A stretch of DNA of 64,000 bases. It comes from Paenibacillus sp. H1-7. GTDB lineage: Bacteria > Bacillota > Bacilli > Paenibacillales > NBRC-103111. The DNA lies in the NCBI RefSeq assembly GCF_022354825.1, contig NZ_CP031168.1, positions 7,069,501 through 7,133,500 of the forward strand, in the 5' to 3' direction. A program made the translations under genes and the position numbers. This document shows positions 24,355 to 33,673 of the stretch, one piece after another. Within the stretch, counting starts at the first letter, position 1. Every line of letters begins with the position of its first letter. The notes below the pieces were generated by a model. The model ran no database searches. It saw nothing but the letters and a program-made list of their open reading frames with translations, and was not told the DNA's origin.

Positions 24355-25611
24355 CTATTCCCTTAGCCTGCATTCCTCAGCGCGCTTCAGCAAAAGCTCC
24401 CTTTCCCGCTCGTTTCGCGTCAGAGACGCTGCGCGTTCAAACTCCTCGCGAGCTTCGTCGAGTCGATTCAATTTGAGCAGCAGATCGCCGCGCACACTTG
24501 GCAACAGGTGGTAATCCTTAAGCGTTGGCTCGGCTGTCAGCTGGTCTACGAGCTGAAGTCCGAACGCAGGGCCGAAGGCCATCGAGATGGCCACTGCCCG
24601 ATTTAACTCGACGACGGGCGACGGCATTACACGCGACAAAGCTTCATATAAAGCGGCGATGCGCGCCCAATCCGTCTCCGAAGCGCTGCGGGCTTGAGCA
24701 TGGCAGGCGGTAATTGCCGCCTGAAGAGCATAGGGGCCGAGCGGACGGCCAAGACTCTTCGCACGCTCCAGTGCAGCCAGTCCCCGGCGTATCAGGAGCT
24801 GATCCCATAGCGCGCGATTTTGATCCATCAAAAGAATCGGTTCGCCTGTAGCGTTAACCCTTGTCCTGAAACGTGACGATTGAATCTCCATCAGTGCAAC
24901 CAAGCCGTGAATTTCCGGCTCGTCTGGCGCTATTTCCGCCAGGATGCGTCCAAGCCGGAGCGCTTCCTGGCATAGCAAAGGTCGTATCCAGTTAGCGCCG
25001 GAAGTCGCCGCATATCCCTCATTGAACATAAGATAAATGACCTCGAGCACTTCTGACAGCCGCTCCCTGAACTGTTCGCCTTCCGGAGCCTCAAAAGCAA
25101 TCTGCGCTGAGCTAAGCGTCCGCTTCGCCCGAACGATCCGCTGGGCGACGGTTGCTTCAGATACCAGAAAAGCATGCGCGATTTCATCGGTCGTAAGCCC
25201 TCCGAGCAGACGCAATGTCAGCGCCACACGCGCATCCCGGGAAAGAATGGGATGGCAGGTCGTGAAGATGAGCCGAAGCAGATCGTCTTGAATCGCTCCG
25301 TCCATCGCCGATTCCAGATCATCCTCGGTGTACAGTGCGCTGCCGCGGCCAAACTCCTCATACTTCTTGTCGCGCAGCTTGTTCCTGCGAAGCAGATCGA
25401 TGGCGCGGCGTTTCGCCGTCGTCATCAGCCACGCTCCGGGATTGTCCGGGATGCCCGATTCCGGCCACTTCTCCAATGCGATAACGAGCGCATCCTGGGC
25501 CAGGTCCTCCGCCAGACCGACGTCACGGACCATCCGCGCCAGACCGGCGATCAGCTTGGCCGATTCGATACGCCAGATGGCATCGATACGCTGGGCTACG
25601 GAAGGGATCAC
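24355..25611 (-). CDS. ECF42-type RNA polymerase sigma factor with C-terminal helical extension
   Basis: 418 residues. Residues about 1-180 are sigma regions 2 and 4: LAEDLAQDALVIALEKWPESGIPDNPGAWLMTTAKRRAIDLLRR, and RVALTLRLLGGLTTDEIAHAFLVSEATVAQRIVRAKRTL. Residues about 190-410 are the long TPR-like extension that marks the ECF42 group, with LMFNEGYAA and SPVVELNRAVAISMAFGP. There is no anti-sigma gene; control is thought to involve the extension and the DGPF partner. The GTG start overlaps the TGA of the upstream YciI gene (GTGA), implying translational coupling. Confidence 0.93.
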   Translation of the reverse strand: MIPSVAQRIDAIWRIESAKLIAGLARMVRDVGLAEDLAQDALVIALEKWPESGIPDNPGAWLMTTAKRRAIDLLRRNKLRDKKYEEFGRGSALYTEDDLESAMDGAIQDDLLRLIFTTCHPILSRDARVALTLRLLGGLTTDEIAHAFLVSEATVAQRIVRAKRTLSSAQIAFEAPEGEQFRERLSEVLEVIYLMFNEGYAATSGANWIRPLLCQEALRLGRILAEIAPDEPEIHGLVALMEIQSSRFRTRVNATGEPILLMDQNRALWDQLLIRRGLAALERAKSLGRPLGPYALQAAITACHAQARSASETDWARIAALYEALSRVMPSPVVELNRAVAISMAFGPAFGLQLVDQLTAEPTLKDYHLLPSVRGDLLLKLNRLDEAREEFERAASLTRNERERELLLKRAEECRLRE

Positions 25612-26033
25612 GACTGTTTAAGCCTCTCCTGCTGATTCAGAAGAACGGTCAATGTCTCCGGATTTTGGGTTAACTCATGGGCGTCGATCACTTGCCGAAG
25701 CTCGATTTGTCCCTGACCGTTGCCGTGAGGATCCGGCATCCGCATCGCCCATTCGATCGCTTCTTCACGGGATTTGACCTCGATGAGCGTATACCCTGCA
25801 ATAATCTCTTTCGCCTCTGTGAATGGGCCGTCGGTAATTTTCGGTTTGCCGCCAGGCTCCGGATACGATATCCGAATGGCGTTCGAGCTTGCATGCAGCC
25901 CGTCGGCAGCGAGCAGAACGCCTGCTTTTGCCAGCTCCTCGTTATATCGCATCATTGCTTCTAGCAGCTCTTGGCTAGGCATAACGCCCGCCTCGGAATC
26001 TGTCGTAGCTTTGACTATCATCATGAATCGCAT
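25608..26033 (-). CDS. YciI/DGPF-domain protein, first gene of the ECF42 operon
   Basis: 141 residues from ATG at 26033 (AGGAGG 7 bases upstream; an ATG one codon earlier is also possible). Sequence MRFMMIVKATTDSEAGVMP, RISYPEPGGKPKITDGPFTEAKEIIAGYTLIEVKSREEAIEWAMRMPDPHGNGQG in pieces is the full DGPF signature. It overlaps the sigma gene by 4 bases. A paralogue lies on the other side of the sigma gene. The pair with ECF42 is a conserved cassette; the biochemical role is not known. Confidence 0.9.
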   Translation of the reverse strand: MRFMMIVKATTDSEAGVMPSQELLEAMMRYNEELAKAGVLLAADGLHASSNAIRISYPEPGGKPKITDGPFTEAKEIIAGYTLIEVKSREEAIEWAMRMPDPHGNGQGQIELRQVIDAHELTQNPETLTVLLNQQERLKQS

Positions 26034-26036
26034 CAT

Positions 26037-26471
26037 GATCCCTCCTGAAAATGGATTGTGAGACTCGTTCGTCTGATTGGGCCTCTGTATAGACAACGAA
26101 CAGCTATTGATGAAATCGACATGATCTAAAATAAAAAACGTTAATTTCCCCCGATCATAATGATCGGCAGGATCCTATTTATTTTTTCGTCAACATGCAG
26201 CAAAATCCCTTTATTCCAAATGCTATGGGATGCTATGCGAGTACGAGAGGTGCTGCAGCAGCTCCGATACGTTCTTGTACTACAAGCCGATATTTCGCTT
26301 ATGCCCCATGTAGCTCCCCACTCCCGGAAACCCGCTCTCGATTCGGACATTCGCAAATTTCATAATAATGGAAATGGAAGCTTGCCAATACAAAACAAAG
26401 CCGCCGATCCTCAATCGACAGCCTCGTTTTGATTCTATATGTTCAGCTTAAACCCAGTTTCATTAACATCA
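26037..26471. other. Intergenic stretch with a perfect palindrome
   Basis: CCGATCAT-A-ATGATCGG at 26151-26167 is a perfect 17-base palindrome 118 bases before the YciI-sigma operon start. It could be an operator or part of a terminator for the solute-binding protein gene. On the minus strand a coding-like stretch (MKFANVRIESGFPGVGSYMG near 26362) runs into several stops, possibly a gene remnant; I cannot assign it. Confidence 0.45.
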
Positions 26472-27812
26472 TTATTTCTTTTTAGCTTCTTCGAACTTTT
26501 GATTGATTTTTTCTTCGGCCGTGCGCAGCGCGGTATTCACGTCCACATTATTAAGCAGCATGTCCGTGAAGCTCTCGTTCACAAGGTTAAGAGCATCTTG
26601 ACGAAGACCGCTGTTTAATCCCGGTGCTCTCATAGGCTCCATCGGCGCAACGTTGTTGACGAACAAAGCCTGCAGGTTTTTCCCTTTCAAGGCCGGAGCA
26701 TCGGTACCGAAAGCTTTTTTTATCTCAGGCTTGTTGACCGGAACCTCTTCTCCCCGTTTCGACGCTTCCATCATTCTTTCATCGCTCATTAGGTACATGA
26801 TAACCTCGAAGGCCTGATCCTTATATTTGCTGTTGGAGGTGACGCTCCAATAAATTGGAAAAGCTTGTACGCCCGTTTTCGGTTTTTCTTTAAAGGTAGG
26901 CAGACTGACGATATCCCAATTCAAATCCGGCGGAAAATTGATTTGGCGTCCCCAGCCGAGTGTAGTCATAGCGACATTTTTCTGTTTCTCGAACTGTTCA
27001 ATCTCCGGCGTAGCGGATCTCGTATTCGTCGGTCTGTTATTTCCGGGAATTTTATAGATTCTCTCCATCGTGGACATGATCGTTTTCCAGCCGTCGGTAT
27101 TGACGTTAGCCTTGTCTTGTTTGGGATCAAACGGCGAAAGGGACATCTGATTCAAACCGATCATGGTATGCGCGGAGCTAAGCCCCCGATAAACGACGCC
27201 GTCCATAGACCGCGTCATGAGCTTGGCCAGATCGTAGGCGTCGTCCCAGGTCATGCCGTCCTTCGGATACGGAACGCCGAATTTATCGAATATATCTTTG
27301 TTATAATACATGACGGACTGGCTCATTTCCTTCGGTATGCCGTAGATGCCCTTCCCGTCGGTGAAGTATTTGAGCGTATCCAATAGCTGCGGATAAAACC
27401 GGTTCATATCGTAGTTATACTTTTTGGCCAGCTCGGTCATATCGTAGTCGAGGCCAAGAGCTTGGATGGTATTGGAAAAAGAGGTCGTGGAATACCACGT
27501 AATGTCCACGACGGTTCCCGCTGCGACCAGATCGGGCAAGTTCGTTCCTTGCCCTCTTTCAATATATTTCGGGGTAATATGAGGAAATTTCTCACGAATC
27601 GGATTGCCGATTTCCTTGTCGAACCGTTCCTGGCCTAATCCGATATGTGAAGCGAATACAAGCTCAATGGGCTCTTTCTTTTCAGCTTCTTTGTTTGCCG
27701 TCCCCTCCTGAGGTGGCGTTCCTCCTCCTCCTCCTCCTGAGCAGGCCGCCAGTAAAGTGACGGACAAGCAGAATGGAACGATCGCGATCTTTTTTCTTAA
27801 CCATGTTTTCAT
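26472..27812 (-). CDS. Extracellular solute-binding lipoprotein (family 1)
   Basis: 446 residues from ATG at 27812 behind AAGGGGGC. Signal peptide with lipobox LLAAC, followed by SGGGGGG. The mature domain holds ELVFASHIG, PHITPKYIERGQG and the conserved YNKDIFDKFGVPYPKDGMTWDDAYDLAK block of carbohydrate-binding proteins of the LipO/YtcQ type. It lies 89 bases downstream of the giant lyase gene on the same strand with no terminator between, so it probably binds oligosaccharides that the lyase releases. No permease or ATPase gene is adjacent, so it must use a shared or distant ABC core. Confidence 0.92.
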   Translation of the reverse strand: MKTWLRKKIAIVPFCLSVTLLAACSGGGGGGTPPQEGTANKEAEKKEPIELVFASHIGLGQERFDKEIGNPIREKFPHITPKYIERGQGTNLPDLVAAGTVVDITWYSTTSFSNTIQALGLDYDMTELAKKYNYDMNRFYPQLLDTLKYFTDGKGIYGIPKEMSQSVMYYNKDIFDKFGVPYPKDGMTWDDAYDLAKLMTRSMDGVVYRGLSSAHTMIGLNQMSLSPFDPKQDKANVNTDGWKTIMSTMERIYKIPGNNRPTNTRSATPEIEQFEKQKNVAMTTLGWGRQINFPPDLNWDIVSLPTFKEKPKTGVQAFPIYWSVTSNSKYKDQAFEVIMYLMSDERMMEASKRGEEVPVNKPEIKKAFGTDAPALKGKNLQALFVNNVAPMEPMRAPGLNSGLRQDALNLVNESFTDMLLNNVDVNTALRTAEEKINQKFEEAKKK

Positions 27813-27901
27813 TGAATATGCCCCCTTAATATAAGGTAAGGCCGATCGCATGCGCTAGCACAGAGGCAAGCTGAGCAATCGGCCATGAGATACATCAAAG
27901 A

Positions 27902-30900
27902 TTACCGAATATTTATGCTGCCCTTGAAGTCTGCCGAATAGATCTCGGCAGCGGGCGTTCCTGCTGCTGAGTTCCCTCTCCAGATAACGATGGTGATATC
28001 GGAGGAGTGACCTCGTTTCACACGGGAAGTTTCCAGCATCAGACGTACGGTGTACGCTGCCCCCTTGTCATCCACTGCCTTGCCTTGAACATAGCCGCCG
28101 GATGCCGTTGTGGCCAGCCAATCCGCACCGTTCATCGTCAGGCGCAGCCCCTGCGGCTCGGCATGAATCCGCAAGGTCCCGCTTACATTGTCTCCTCTGC
28201 GTTCCCAGCTGCCTTCCATATGGATTTTCTTCGCTCTGTCTCCGAAAATACCCGATGGATCGGGAACATCCGTATGACCATTTACTTGAAGCGAACCGTA
28301 AGTCGCCGCATTCACTGTCATTATCGCCGTTGCCGCTCCCGCAATATCCTTATAGTACGGGTTGGACCCCAGCGATGCTTTCACTTCGTACAAACCGGCT
28401 GGCAATGCGGCCGGAAGATCTGCTTGACCGTATACGCTTGTCGAAACCGTCGCAGATCGTACAGGCTCATAGGTTCCGTCCGCCAAAATTCGTTTCAGAT
28501 CAAAGGTTACCGGCAGATCATTCAGCGCCCCGGGTTCCCCGTCATCCTGCTGTTTAACAAGCGCAGAAATCGTGACATTCGATCGATCCGAATTCAGGGA
28601 GCCGACAAATACGAGACTCGCCTCCTCCTTCTGAACGGTCAGCTTGCTTTGGGCTGCGCTCGGCTGCCATATTTGGTCGGAGGATCCTGCATATTCCGCC
28701 TTCAAGCCATATTCCGCCGAATTCCCGGATGGTACGCCTGCGTTCACACGATAATTCAGTACCGCTTCTCCTGAAGGACCCGTTACGGCTTCGCCGATGC
28801 TGGTATCGTTCAAGGAGAATTGGATCGTCTGCCCCGGCAGCGGAAGGCCATACACACTCGTCAGGACCGTCCGCAGCTGAACAGAATCGCTATAGCTGTA
28901 GACTGCATTCGAAACCGAGAGGTCCAGCTTCGTGGCAGCAGCGTAGCCGCCAATATACACTTCATTTATGTTGTTCCACGTATCCGCTGTATTGCCATGC
29001 CCGTTGAATTTAACGTAACGCGCTTTCGTCTTTTCGAATGAGAACAGCTCCAGACCGGCGGTTTTGCCGTTGCTGCTTCCGGCATATACCTTCTTCCAGT
29101 CGGTACCGTTCTCGGACAGCTCCAGATCAAAGAAATACTTGTTTTTGTCCCCGTTCAAGAAAGCGCCAATGAAGCTGTCGACCCATTTGCTTTCTCCAAG
29201 ATCGAATTGGATCCAATGCTCTCCTTTGGCGGCGTAGCGAGTAGCCAGATTGCCATCAATCGCGTTCGGCGGCGGAAAGCCGGAATTGTAGCCCGGGCTT
29301 GCCGTAACACCCGTGATCTGGAATGGAACCAATCCATTCGGAATGTCGCCATAGACAGGTATCGGGGTGAACCGAACGCTGTACCGGTTCTCCAGTGACG
29401 GATCCTGAGGATCCTTCACGGTAATGTACGCTGTACCGAAAGGCTCCTGTGCTTGGGTAACCTCAATCAAGTTCGAGCCGGTGGCAGTGACGACAGGAAT
29501 GGTTGCCGTCCCTTCCGGCAGGGAGGCTTTATAGCTGTATACCGCAGGATCAAATCCCGAAACCGCTTTGCCGTCTACTTGAATCCCTTCCAGCTTGGGA
29601 GATACGAAGACAGGCGGCACTGCACTTGTAGTCGCGCTGAAATCGATCCGCATGGCCGGCTTTCCTTCAAAGGTGCGCTGCGGCCGCAATGCCTCCGATG
29701 TGTTATCGCCGATGGAGAGGGTATGGTCCTCCGAAGTAATGATGTAGGTGAGTCCATTGCGCTTCTCGACACGTTCGATTTGGAACATTTCGCGGAAGCC
29801 GTTCTGTTCGCTGACCCCGTTCGGATACGCGCCGTTGCTGTCGGGGATTACTTTATAGGCGCCGAATTGCAGCGACATCCACTTTCCTTTCAACGCGCTG
29901 CCTTCCGGCAAGTTCGCGTCGGTAATGAGCGCGTCCACATCCGATCCATCGGCGCGACGAACCGCCCCCGTAATCGTTCCGGTATAGGAAGATGTGCCGA
30001 TGGTCAGCGATTCGCCGCCGGATTGGAAGCCGCTTCCGTTAATCAAATAAGGCTTCGTGAAGCCGTGACGATCATAATGAACGCCGATTCTTCCGTTCAG
30101 CGAGTATTTCCCGTCAGCGGTAGCAAAAGGCTGATCCGCCGCCGTACTTCCGGTAATCGCCTCGTTGTTCATATTCACCAGCACGACATCTTCCCGGCCG
30201 TTCTTGAACTTGACGGAAAGCGCCACATGCTCCGGATTTGCCTGCTGCAGAGGAACTCTGCTGACGCTGGCAATCGCCGAATCACCGTTCAACGGCTCCA
30301 TGACACTGATAAACAAGCTGTCCAGGTTACTTTCACCGGGAGCCTCTCGCTTCACAATCAGCGACGGACGCCAAAATTCATAAATGTTGTCATATACTTT
30401 GTCGCGGAACGAATGCGGGCTTTTGCCCAAATACACTTGGTTGCTTCCGTCGTCTACCATGAAGATACGCGTTCCAAGTCCGCCATCCTCCGCGTCACGG
30501 AAAGTCACATCCCAATTGCCCGGAGACTGTCCCGTGCTCATATCTCTGAACATGCCGTACCAATTCCGGGAATCCCCTTCTTTGACCGGGTCCGTCCATG
30601 TTACGTTATCCGGCAGCAGCGGATACGGCTTATCGATTTTTTGCAGCGGGAAGCTCGCTTCGGCCGTTTCGTCGAACTGGGTCGAGCCGTGCAGGAAATA
30701 TTCATGAGTGCTGCCGCCGGTTACTTTGAACAAGTCGATCACGTATGGATGCTCGGCGTCAATGGTGTTCATGACGTTCAAACGCTGGTATCTTTGTGTG
30801 GTGCCCGGGTATGCCCAATTGCTGTATACTTCCGATGCTGCAATGCCGTCTATCCCTGGCTCGTAAAGAGAAAGGTTGCCGTTCGTAAACAGGTGGCCCG

Positions 30901-32485
30901 GGTTTCCGGCGCCTTGCTTGGTGCTGCGGAATTGATTTTTCTTATTCACCACCACGTTGTTGGTCGCAAGCGTTTCACTTGTGAAATCGCGCGCCGCATT
31001 CCGGGAATAGCGGATGCCTCCGAGCAGCTCCTTCCCGAAGCCGAATAACGTGGAGGAGAGCACATTCGGATGAACATGGTTCGCATAATCGTTGAAATGG
31101 AGATTGTACTGCGTCTGCAGACGACCGTCACCATCCCCTAGCATCAAATGGCCGTAAGCCGGCAGCAGCTGGGACGTTGTACTGTTACGTTTCGAAGCCC
31201 CGCCCTTGGTCGTATCGTCGAACGGAGGCAGATCACCGTCAGGGAACGCTACCTTCTTCTGCGCTTCCTTGGCATTGGCGAGGAAAGCCGACTGCCTGTC
31301 GATCTTCTCCTTCAGCTTCTGCTCTGCTTCCGTTTCCGGCGAATGAATTTGGAAATACGTTTTGATCAGCTGGGAAATCGTATAGTTGGAATTGGCATAG
31401 CCCGCATGATAAGAGAACGATTCAGGAAACATACCGTCCCGCTTGAAGTTGTCTCCTACCGTAATATCCATATATTTGCCCAGCCACTCGAGCAGCTCCG
31501 GACGGTGAAGCACCGTGGCTACTCTGGAGATTGCTTCAACAGCGCCCGACAGATTGGTGGAAGTATGAACTTTCATAGACTGATAAGTCGTCAGCCAATT
31601 GACTACATTGAGGAAGAAGTCGTTCGTAATATGCTCCCGGACATCGTAGCCTTTGCTCTGAGACAGCTCTTGCAATGCAGCGCTATTAAATATTCGGTCA
31701 AAGGCGTAGATTTCCCCGGTATGCATTTCGTGAGCAATACCGTTATGGTCGCTGACCCTTTGAATATCCGTATTGTAATAGTCGTCTACATCGTCCGCGC
31801 TGATGAACGAAGCCCCATTCTTTTTGGTCATGTAAAAATCCGGAACGGCGGTCGCCCACGCATCCAATGCTATCGCCGCTCTCCGGGCATATTTCTCGTC
31901 CCCGGTTGCCAAGTAAGCGTTTGCCAACACCGGTAAATTGTCGGACATGAATTGGGTTTTCTCATAGTCGATGCGCGCCTGAATCAGATACTTTTTGCCG
32001 TTGTACAACACATAAGGAACGCTGACGGTTTTCCCGCTCATTACCTTCACGGATTCATACTGATAGGGGTATTGGCTGTTGTTCGGAAAGACCAGCCCTT
32101 TCTTCGTCTGGATCTGGTCCGGATTCGCCGGGCTCCATACCCATCCGTCGCTGCCGTCGAAGGGATCGTTCAAGACGGTGCGCGGGGATTGCTGCGGCAC
32201 CAGCCTGAGCCACTGCTCGTCCGTATACTGGGCAAGCAGCTTATCGGCGTTGGCTATAGCCGTTTGCAGCTCGGTCGCGCTTGGCGGGAAATACGGGTGC
32301 TGGACAGCAGCAGCTGCGGCAATGTTCTGAGATCCGATAGTTGCAGAGGATGCTGCGCCACCCGAGTCGGTTACTGCTCCCATCTCAGCCAAAGCATAGG
32401 AGCTAAGTCCGTTTAATTGCGAGAATTGAAAGGCCACAATCATCGCTGCCACCACCGTTCGATGCTTTTTTAACACTAATACCAT
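27902..32485 (-). CDS. Secreted multidomain polysaccharide lyase, heparinase II/III-like
   Basis: 1527 residues. The signal peptide is residues 1-34, with AXA-type sites in SSYALAEMG. Residues about 65-480 form an alpha/alpha toroid, with the probable catalytic Tyr in PESFSYHAGY (355-363). NDYANHVHPN (465-474) and the following beta-sandwich (SRNAARDFTSETLATNNVVV) are heparinase II/III hallmarks. Residues 950-1045 hold a cadherin-like beta domain (PKLEGIQVDGKAVSGFDPAVYSY in pieces), 1055-1180 an F5/8C (CBM32-like) module with NAIDGNLATRY, 1190-1285 and 1290-1390 Ig/Big-like modules, and 1395-1527 a C-terminal beta domain. No LPXTG or S-layer motif. Substrate is uncertain: uronate-containing glycans are likely. 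Probably an operon with the solute-binding gene downstream. Confidence 0.85.
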   Translation of the reverse strand: MVLVLKKHRTVVAAMIVAFQFSQLNGLSSYALAEMGAVTDSGGAASSATIGSQNIAAAAAVQHPYFPPSATELQTAIANADKLLAQYTDEQWLRLVPQQSPRTVLNDPFDGSDGWVWSPANPDQIQTKKGLVFPNNSQYPYQYESVKVMSGKTVSVPYVLYNGKKYLIQARIDYEKTQFMSDNLPVLANAYLATGDEKYARRAAIALDAWATAVPDFYMTKKNGASFISADDVDDYYNTDIQRVSDHNGIAHEMHTGEIYAFDRIFNSAALQELSQSKGYDVREHITNDFFLNVVNWLTTYQSMKVHTSTNLSGAVEAISRVATVLHRPELLEWLGKYMDITVGDNFKRDGMFPESFSYHAGYANSNYTISQLIKTYFQIHSPETEAEQKLKEKIDRQSAFLANAKEAQKKVAFPDGDLPPFDDTTKGGASKRNSTTSQLLPAYGHLMLGDGDGRLQTQYNLHFNDYANHVHPNVLSSTLFGFGKELLGGIRYSRNAARDFTSETLATNNVVVNKKNQFRSTKQGAGNPGHLFTNGNLSLYEPGIDGIAASEVYSNWAYPGTTQRYQRLNVMNTIDAEHPYVIDLFKVTGGSTHEYFLHGSTQFDETAEASFPLQKIDKPYPLLPDNVTWTDPVKEGDSRNWYGMFRDMSTGQSPGNWDVTFRDAEDGGLGTRIFMVDDGSNQVYLGKSPHSFRDKVYDNIYEFWRPSLIVKREAPGESNLDSLFISVMEPLNGDSAIASVSRVPLQQANPEHVALSVKFKNGREDVVLVNMNNEAITGSTAADQPFATADGKYSLNGRIGVHYDRHGFTKPYLINGSGFQSGGESLTIGTSSYTGTITGAVRRADGSDVDALITDANLPEGSALKGKWMSLQFGAYKVIPDSNGAYPNGVSEQNGFREMFQIERVEKRNGLTYIITSEDHTLSIGDNTSEALRPQRTFEGKPAMRIDFSATTSAVPPVFVSPKLEGIQVDGKAVSGFDPAVYSYKASLPEGTATIPVVTATGSNLIEVTQAQEPFGTAYITVKDPQDPSLENRYSVRFTPIPVYGDIPNGLVPFQITGVTASPGYNSGFPPPNAIDGNLATRYAAKGEHWIQFDLGESKWVDSFIGAFLNGDKNKYFFDLELSENGTDWKKVYAGSSNGKTAGLELFSFEKTKARYVKFNGHGNTADTWNNINEVYIGGYAAATKLDLSVSNAVYSYSDSVQLRTVLTSVYGLPLPGQTIQFSLNDTSIGEAVTGPSGEAVLNYRVNAGVPSGNSAEYGLKAEYAGSSDQIWQPSAAQSKLTVQKEEASLVFVGSLNSDRSNVTISALVKQQDDGEPGALNDLPVTFDLKRILADGTYEPVRSATVSTSVYGQADLPAALPAGLYEVKASLGSNPYYKDIAGAATAIMTVNAATYGSLQVNGHTDVPDPSGIFGDRAKKIHMEGSWERRGDNVSGTLRIHAEPQGLRLTMNGADWLATTASGGYVQGKAVDDKGAAYTVRLMLETSRVKRGHSSDITIVIWRGNSAAGTPAAEIYSADFKGSINIR

Positions 32486-32510
32486 CTCTCTTTCGTAATA
32501 GATTTATGAA

Positions 32511-32557
32511 AAAGCCGAGGGAACAAAATGTATGAATCTGTCCTTAGCCCCGGCTTT
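32511..32557 (-). terminator. Terminator-like hairpin in the lyase leader
   Basis: On the minus strand AAAGCCG(GGGC) pairs with (GTTCCCT)CGGCTTT, then TTTTTCAT, 25 bases before the lyase start codon. No gene ends close upstream (the DJ-1 gene ends 379 bases before), so it is either a distant terminator of that gene or an attenuator controlling the lyase. Confidence 0.6.
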
Positions 32558-32650
32558 ATCGCCGTTTTTCATTTCGCTGTGAAGAGCCTCCTCCCGAATC
32601 AGGTCCGGATATCGCAGCTAATCGGATGCTATAAGGGCAACAGCTTTTAA

Positions 32651-32664
32651 TTAGAGCGCTTTCA
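32651..32664 (-). promoter_or_regulatory. Candidate CcpA (cre) site upstream of the lyase gene
   Basis: TGAAAGCGCTCTAA on the minus strand matches the first ten positions of the cre consensus (TGWAANCGNTNWCA) and misses only in the last four. Placed 166 bases before the lyase start, it fits carbon catabolite repression of a polysaccharide-degrading enzyme. Confidence 0.5.
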
Positions 32665-32935
32665 TAAAATAGCTGCATTAATGGGCCGATAGTATGCCGT
32701 CGCGATTTTTTTCTCATTTTTGCCTCTAAGCTCCCGTTCCGACTTCATTATATTGGTAAACATTAGGAATTAGCTATGAAAAATGTTTACTTCTTATGTG
32801 TCTAATATTCACTTTTACTGGAAATCGAATGGGGTACAACAGGTGCATAGTACAAGAAAAGACGCCCCCTGCTGGAGTGCGCCCCGTTTTTGCTCGAATC
32901 GTAATTAGTCCTTGTATATCCAGTACATTGGCACA

Positions 32936-33523
32936 TCAGCTGCCTTGTTTGTTTGTGAACGGAGAATAGTAGGGATAATGCATCGCTTCTTGAACTTGAC
33001 GAACTACATTCTCATTGGTAAGCGATTCTACGAAATAGAGACCGAGATCGATGGAAGCCGATACGCCTCCGCCTGTAAACACATTGCCATCCCGTACGAA
33101 GCGCTCCTGAACCACTTCAGAGCAATAAGGCTCCAGCAGGTCGTATGCGGATGGATTCGTTGTCGCTCGTTTCCCGGTCAAAAAGCCTGCCGCCCCCAAA
33201 ATTAAAGCTCCCGTGCATACAGACACTTTGTATTCCGCATCTCGTGCCGTCTGAATCCATGAAATGAATTCGGTATCGAATCTGAGCTGCCTTGTGGACA
33301 TGCCCCCAGGGATAAAGATCAGATCATAGGCGGATAAATCCGGGCACACATGCTTGATTTGTATCGTCAACCCGCGATCATCCGTGATTTGCTCTTTGTT
33401 GGAACAGAAATGCCAGGACACATTTTCTTGTGCCTTTAAAATGCCGAGCCAAGTTACCGCTTCATAAAAACCGACCAAATCGAGCGCCGTCATCTTGTCG
33501 AACAAAATGTAAGCCATCTTCAT
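32936..33523 (-). CDS. DJ-1/PfpI-family protein under a ZTP-type riboswitch
   Basis: 195 residues of the class-I glutamine-amidotransferase-like fold. FDKMTALDLVGFYEAV at the N-terminus carries the conserved acidic position. The nucleophile elbow VCTGALILGAAGFLTGKRATT near residues 103-123 holds the reactive Cys, and VFTGGGVSASIDLGLYFVE is characteristic of the ThiJ/isonitrile-hydratase-like branch, which can act on isonitriles, glyoxals or other adducts. The gene lies 40 bases below a riboswitch terminator at 33551-33600, so its expression should respond to ZMP/ZTP, the signal of folate or one-carbon shortage. Cytoplasmic. True substrate unknown. Confidence 0.9.
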   Translation of the reverse strand: MKMAYILFDKMTALDLVGFYEAVTWLGILKAQENVSWHFCSNKEQITDDRGLTIQIKHVCPDLSAYDLIFIPGGMSTRQLRFDTEFISWIQTARDAEYKVSVCTGALILGAAGFLTGKRATTNPSAYDLLEPYCSEVVQERFVRDGNVFTGGGVSASIDLGLYFVESLTNENVVRQVQEAMHYPYYSPFTNKQGS

Positions 33524-33550
33524 TTCAATATCACCTGTCCCTTCATGAAT

Positions 33551-33600
33551 GGAAAATAAAAAAGCATTTGATTACGATCATGAGATCGCAAACCAAATAC
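33551..33600 (-). terminator. Expression-platform terminator of the ZTP-type riboswitch
   Basis: On the minus strand GTATTTGGTTTGCGATC pairs with GATCGTAATCAAATGC over a 4-base loop, followed by TTTTTTATTTT. It starts 3 bases after the aptamer and ends 28 bases before the DJ-1 start codon, as in an ON-type transcriptional switch. Confidence 0.85.
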
Positions 33601-33602
33601 TT

Positions 33603-33673
33603 TGCCCAGGCGTACGGCGGTATGAACATGTGCTCCCTCGTGGTGATCCACGTTTACGCCAGTCGCACATACC
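33603..33673 (-). ncRNA. ZTP (pfl) riboswitch aptamer
   Basis: Minus-strand RNA: P1 arms ATGTGC and GCACAT; within them GACTGGCGTAAA, the P2 hairpin CGTGG-ATCA-CCACG and AGGGA; then after a short linker CCGCCGTACGCCTGGGC. This is the order and conserved wording of ZTP aptamers (CUGGCG...GGGGAGC...GCCUGGGC), and GGCG in the first junction can pair with CGCC near the end to form the required pseudoknot. A perfect -35 TTGACA lies at 33693-33698 upstream. Such riboswitches normally control purine and one-carbon genes. Confidence 0.8.

Noticed and set aside
26141..26380. Possible decayed gene reading MKFANVRIESGFPGVGSYMG
   Set aside because: Three stops within 60 codons and no recognisable domain; could be chance.
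29453..31048. Long plus-strand frame opposite the lyase gene
   Set aside because: It is a shadow of the well-supported lyase on the minus strand, with a composition rich in Arg, His and Val as expected for an antisense frame.
32860..32920. Hairpin terminator for the DJ-1 gene
   Set aside because: The GC-rich blocks are direct (GCGCCCC and ACGCCCC), not inverted, so no stable stem forms.
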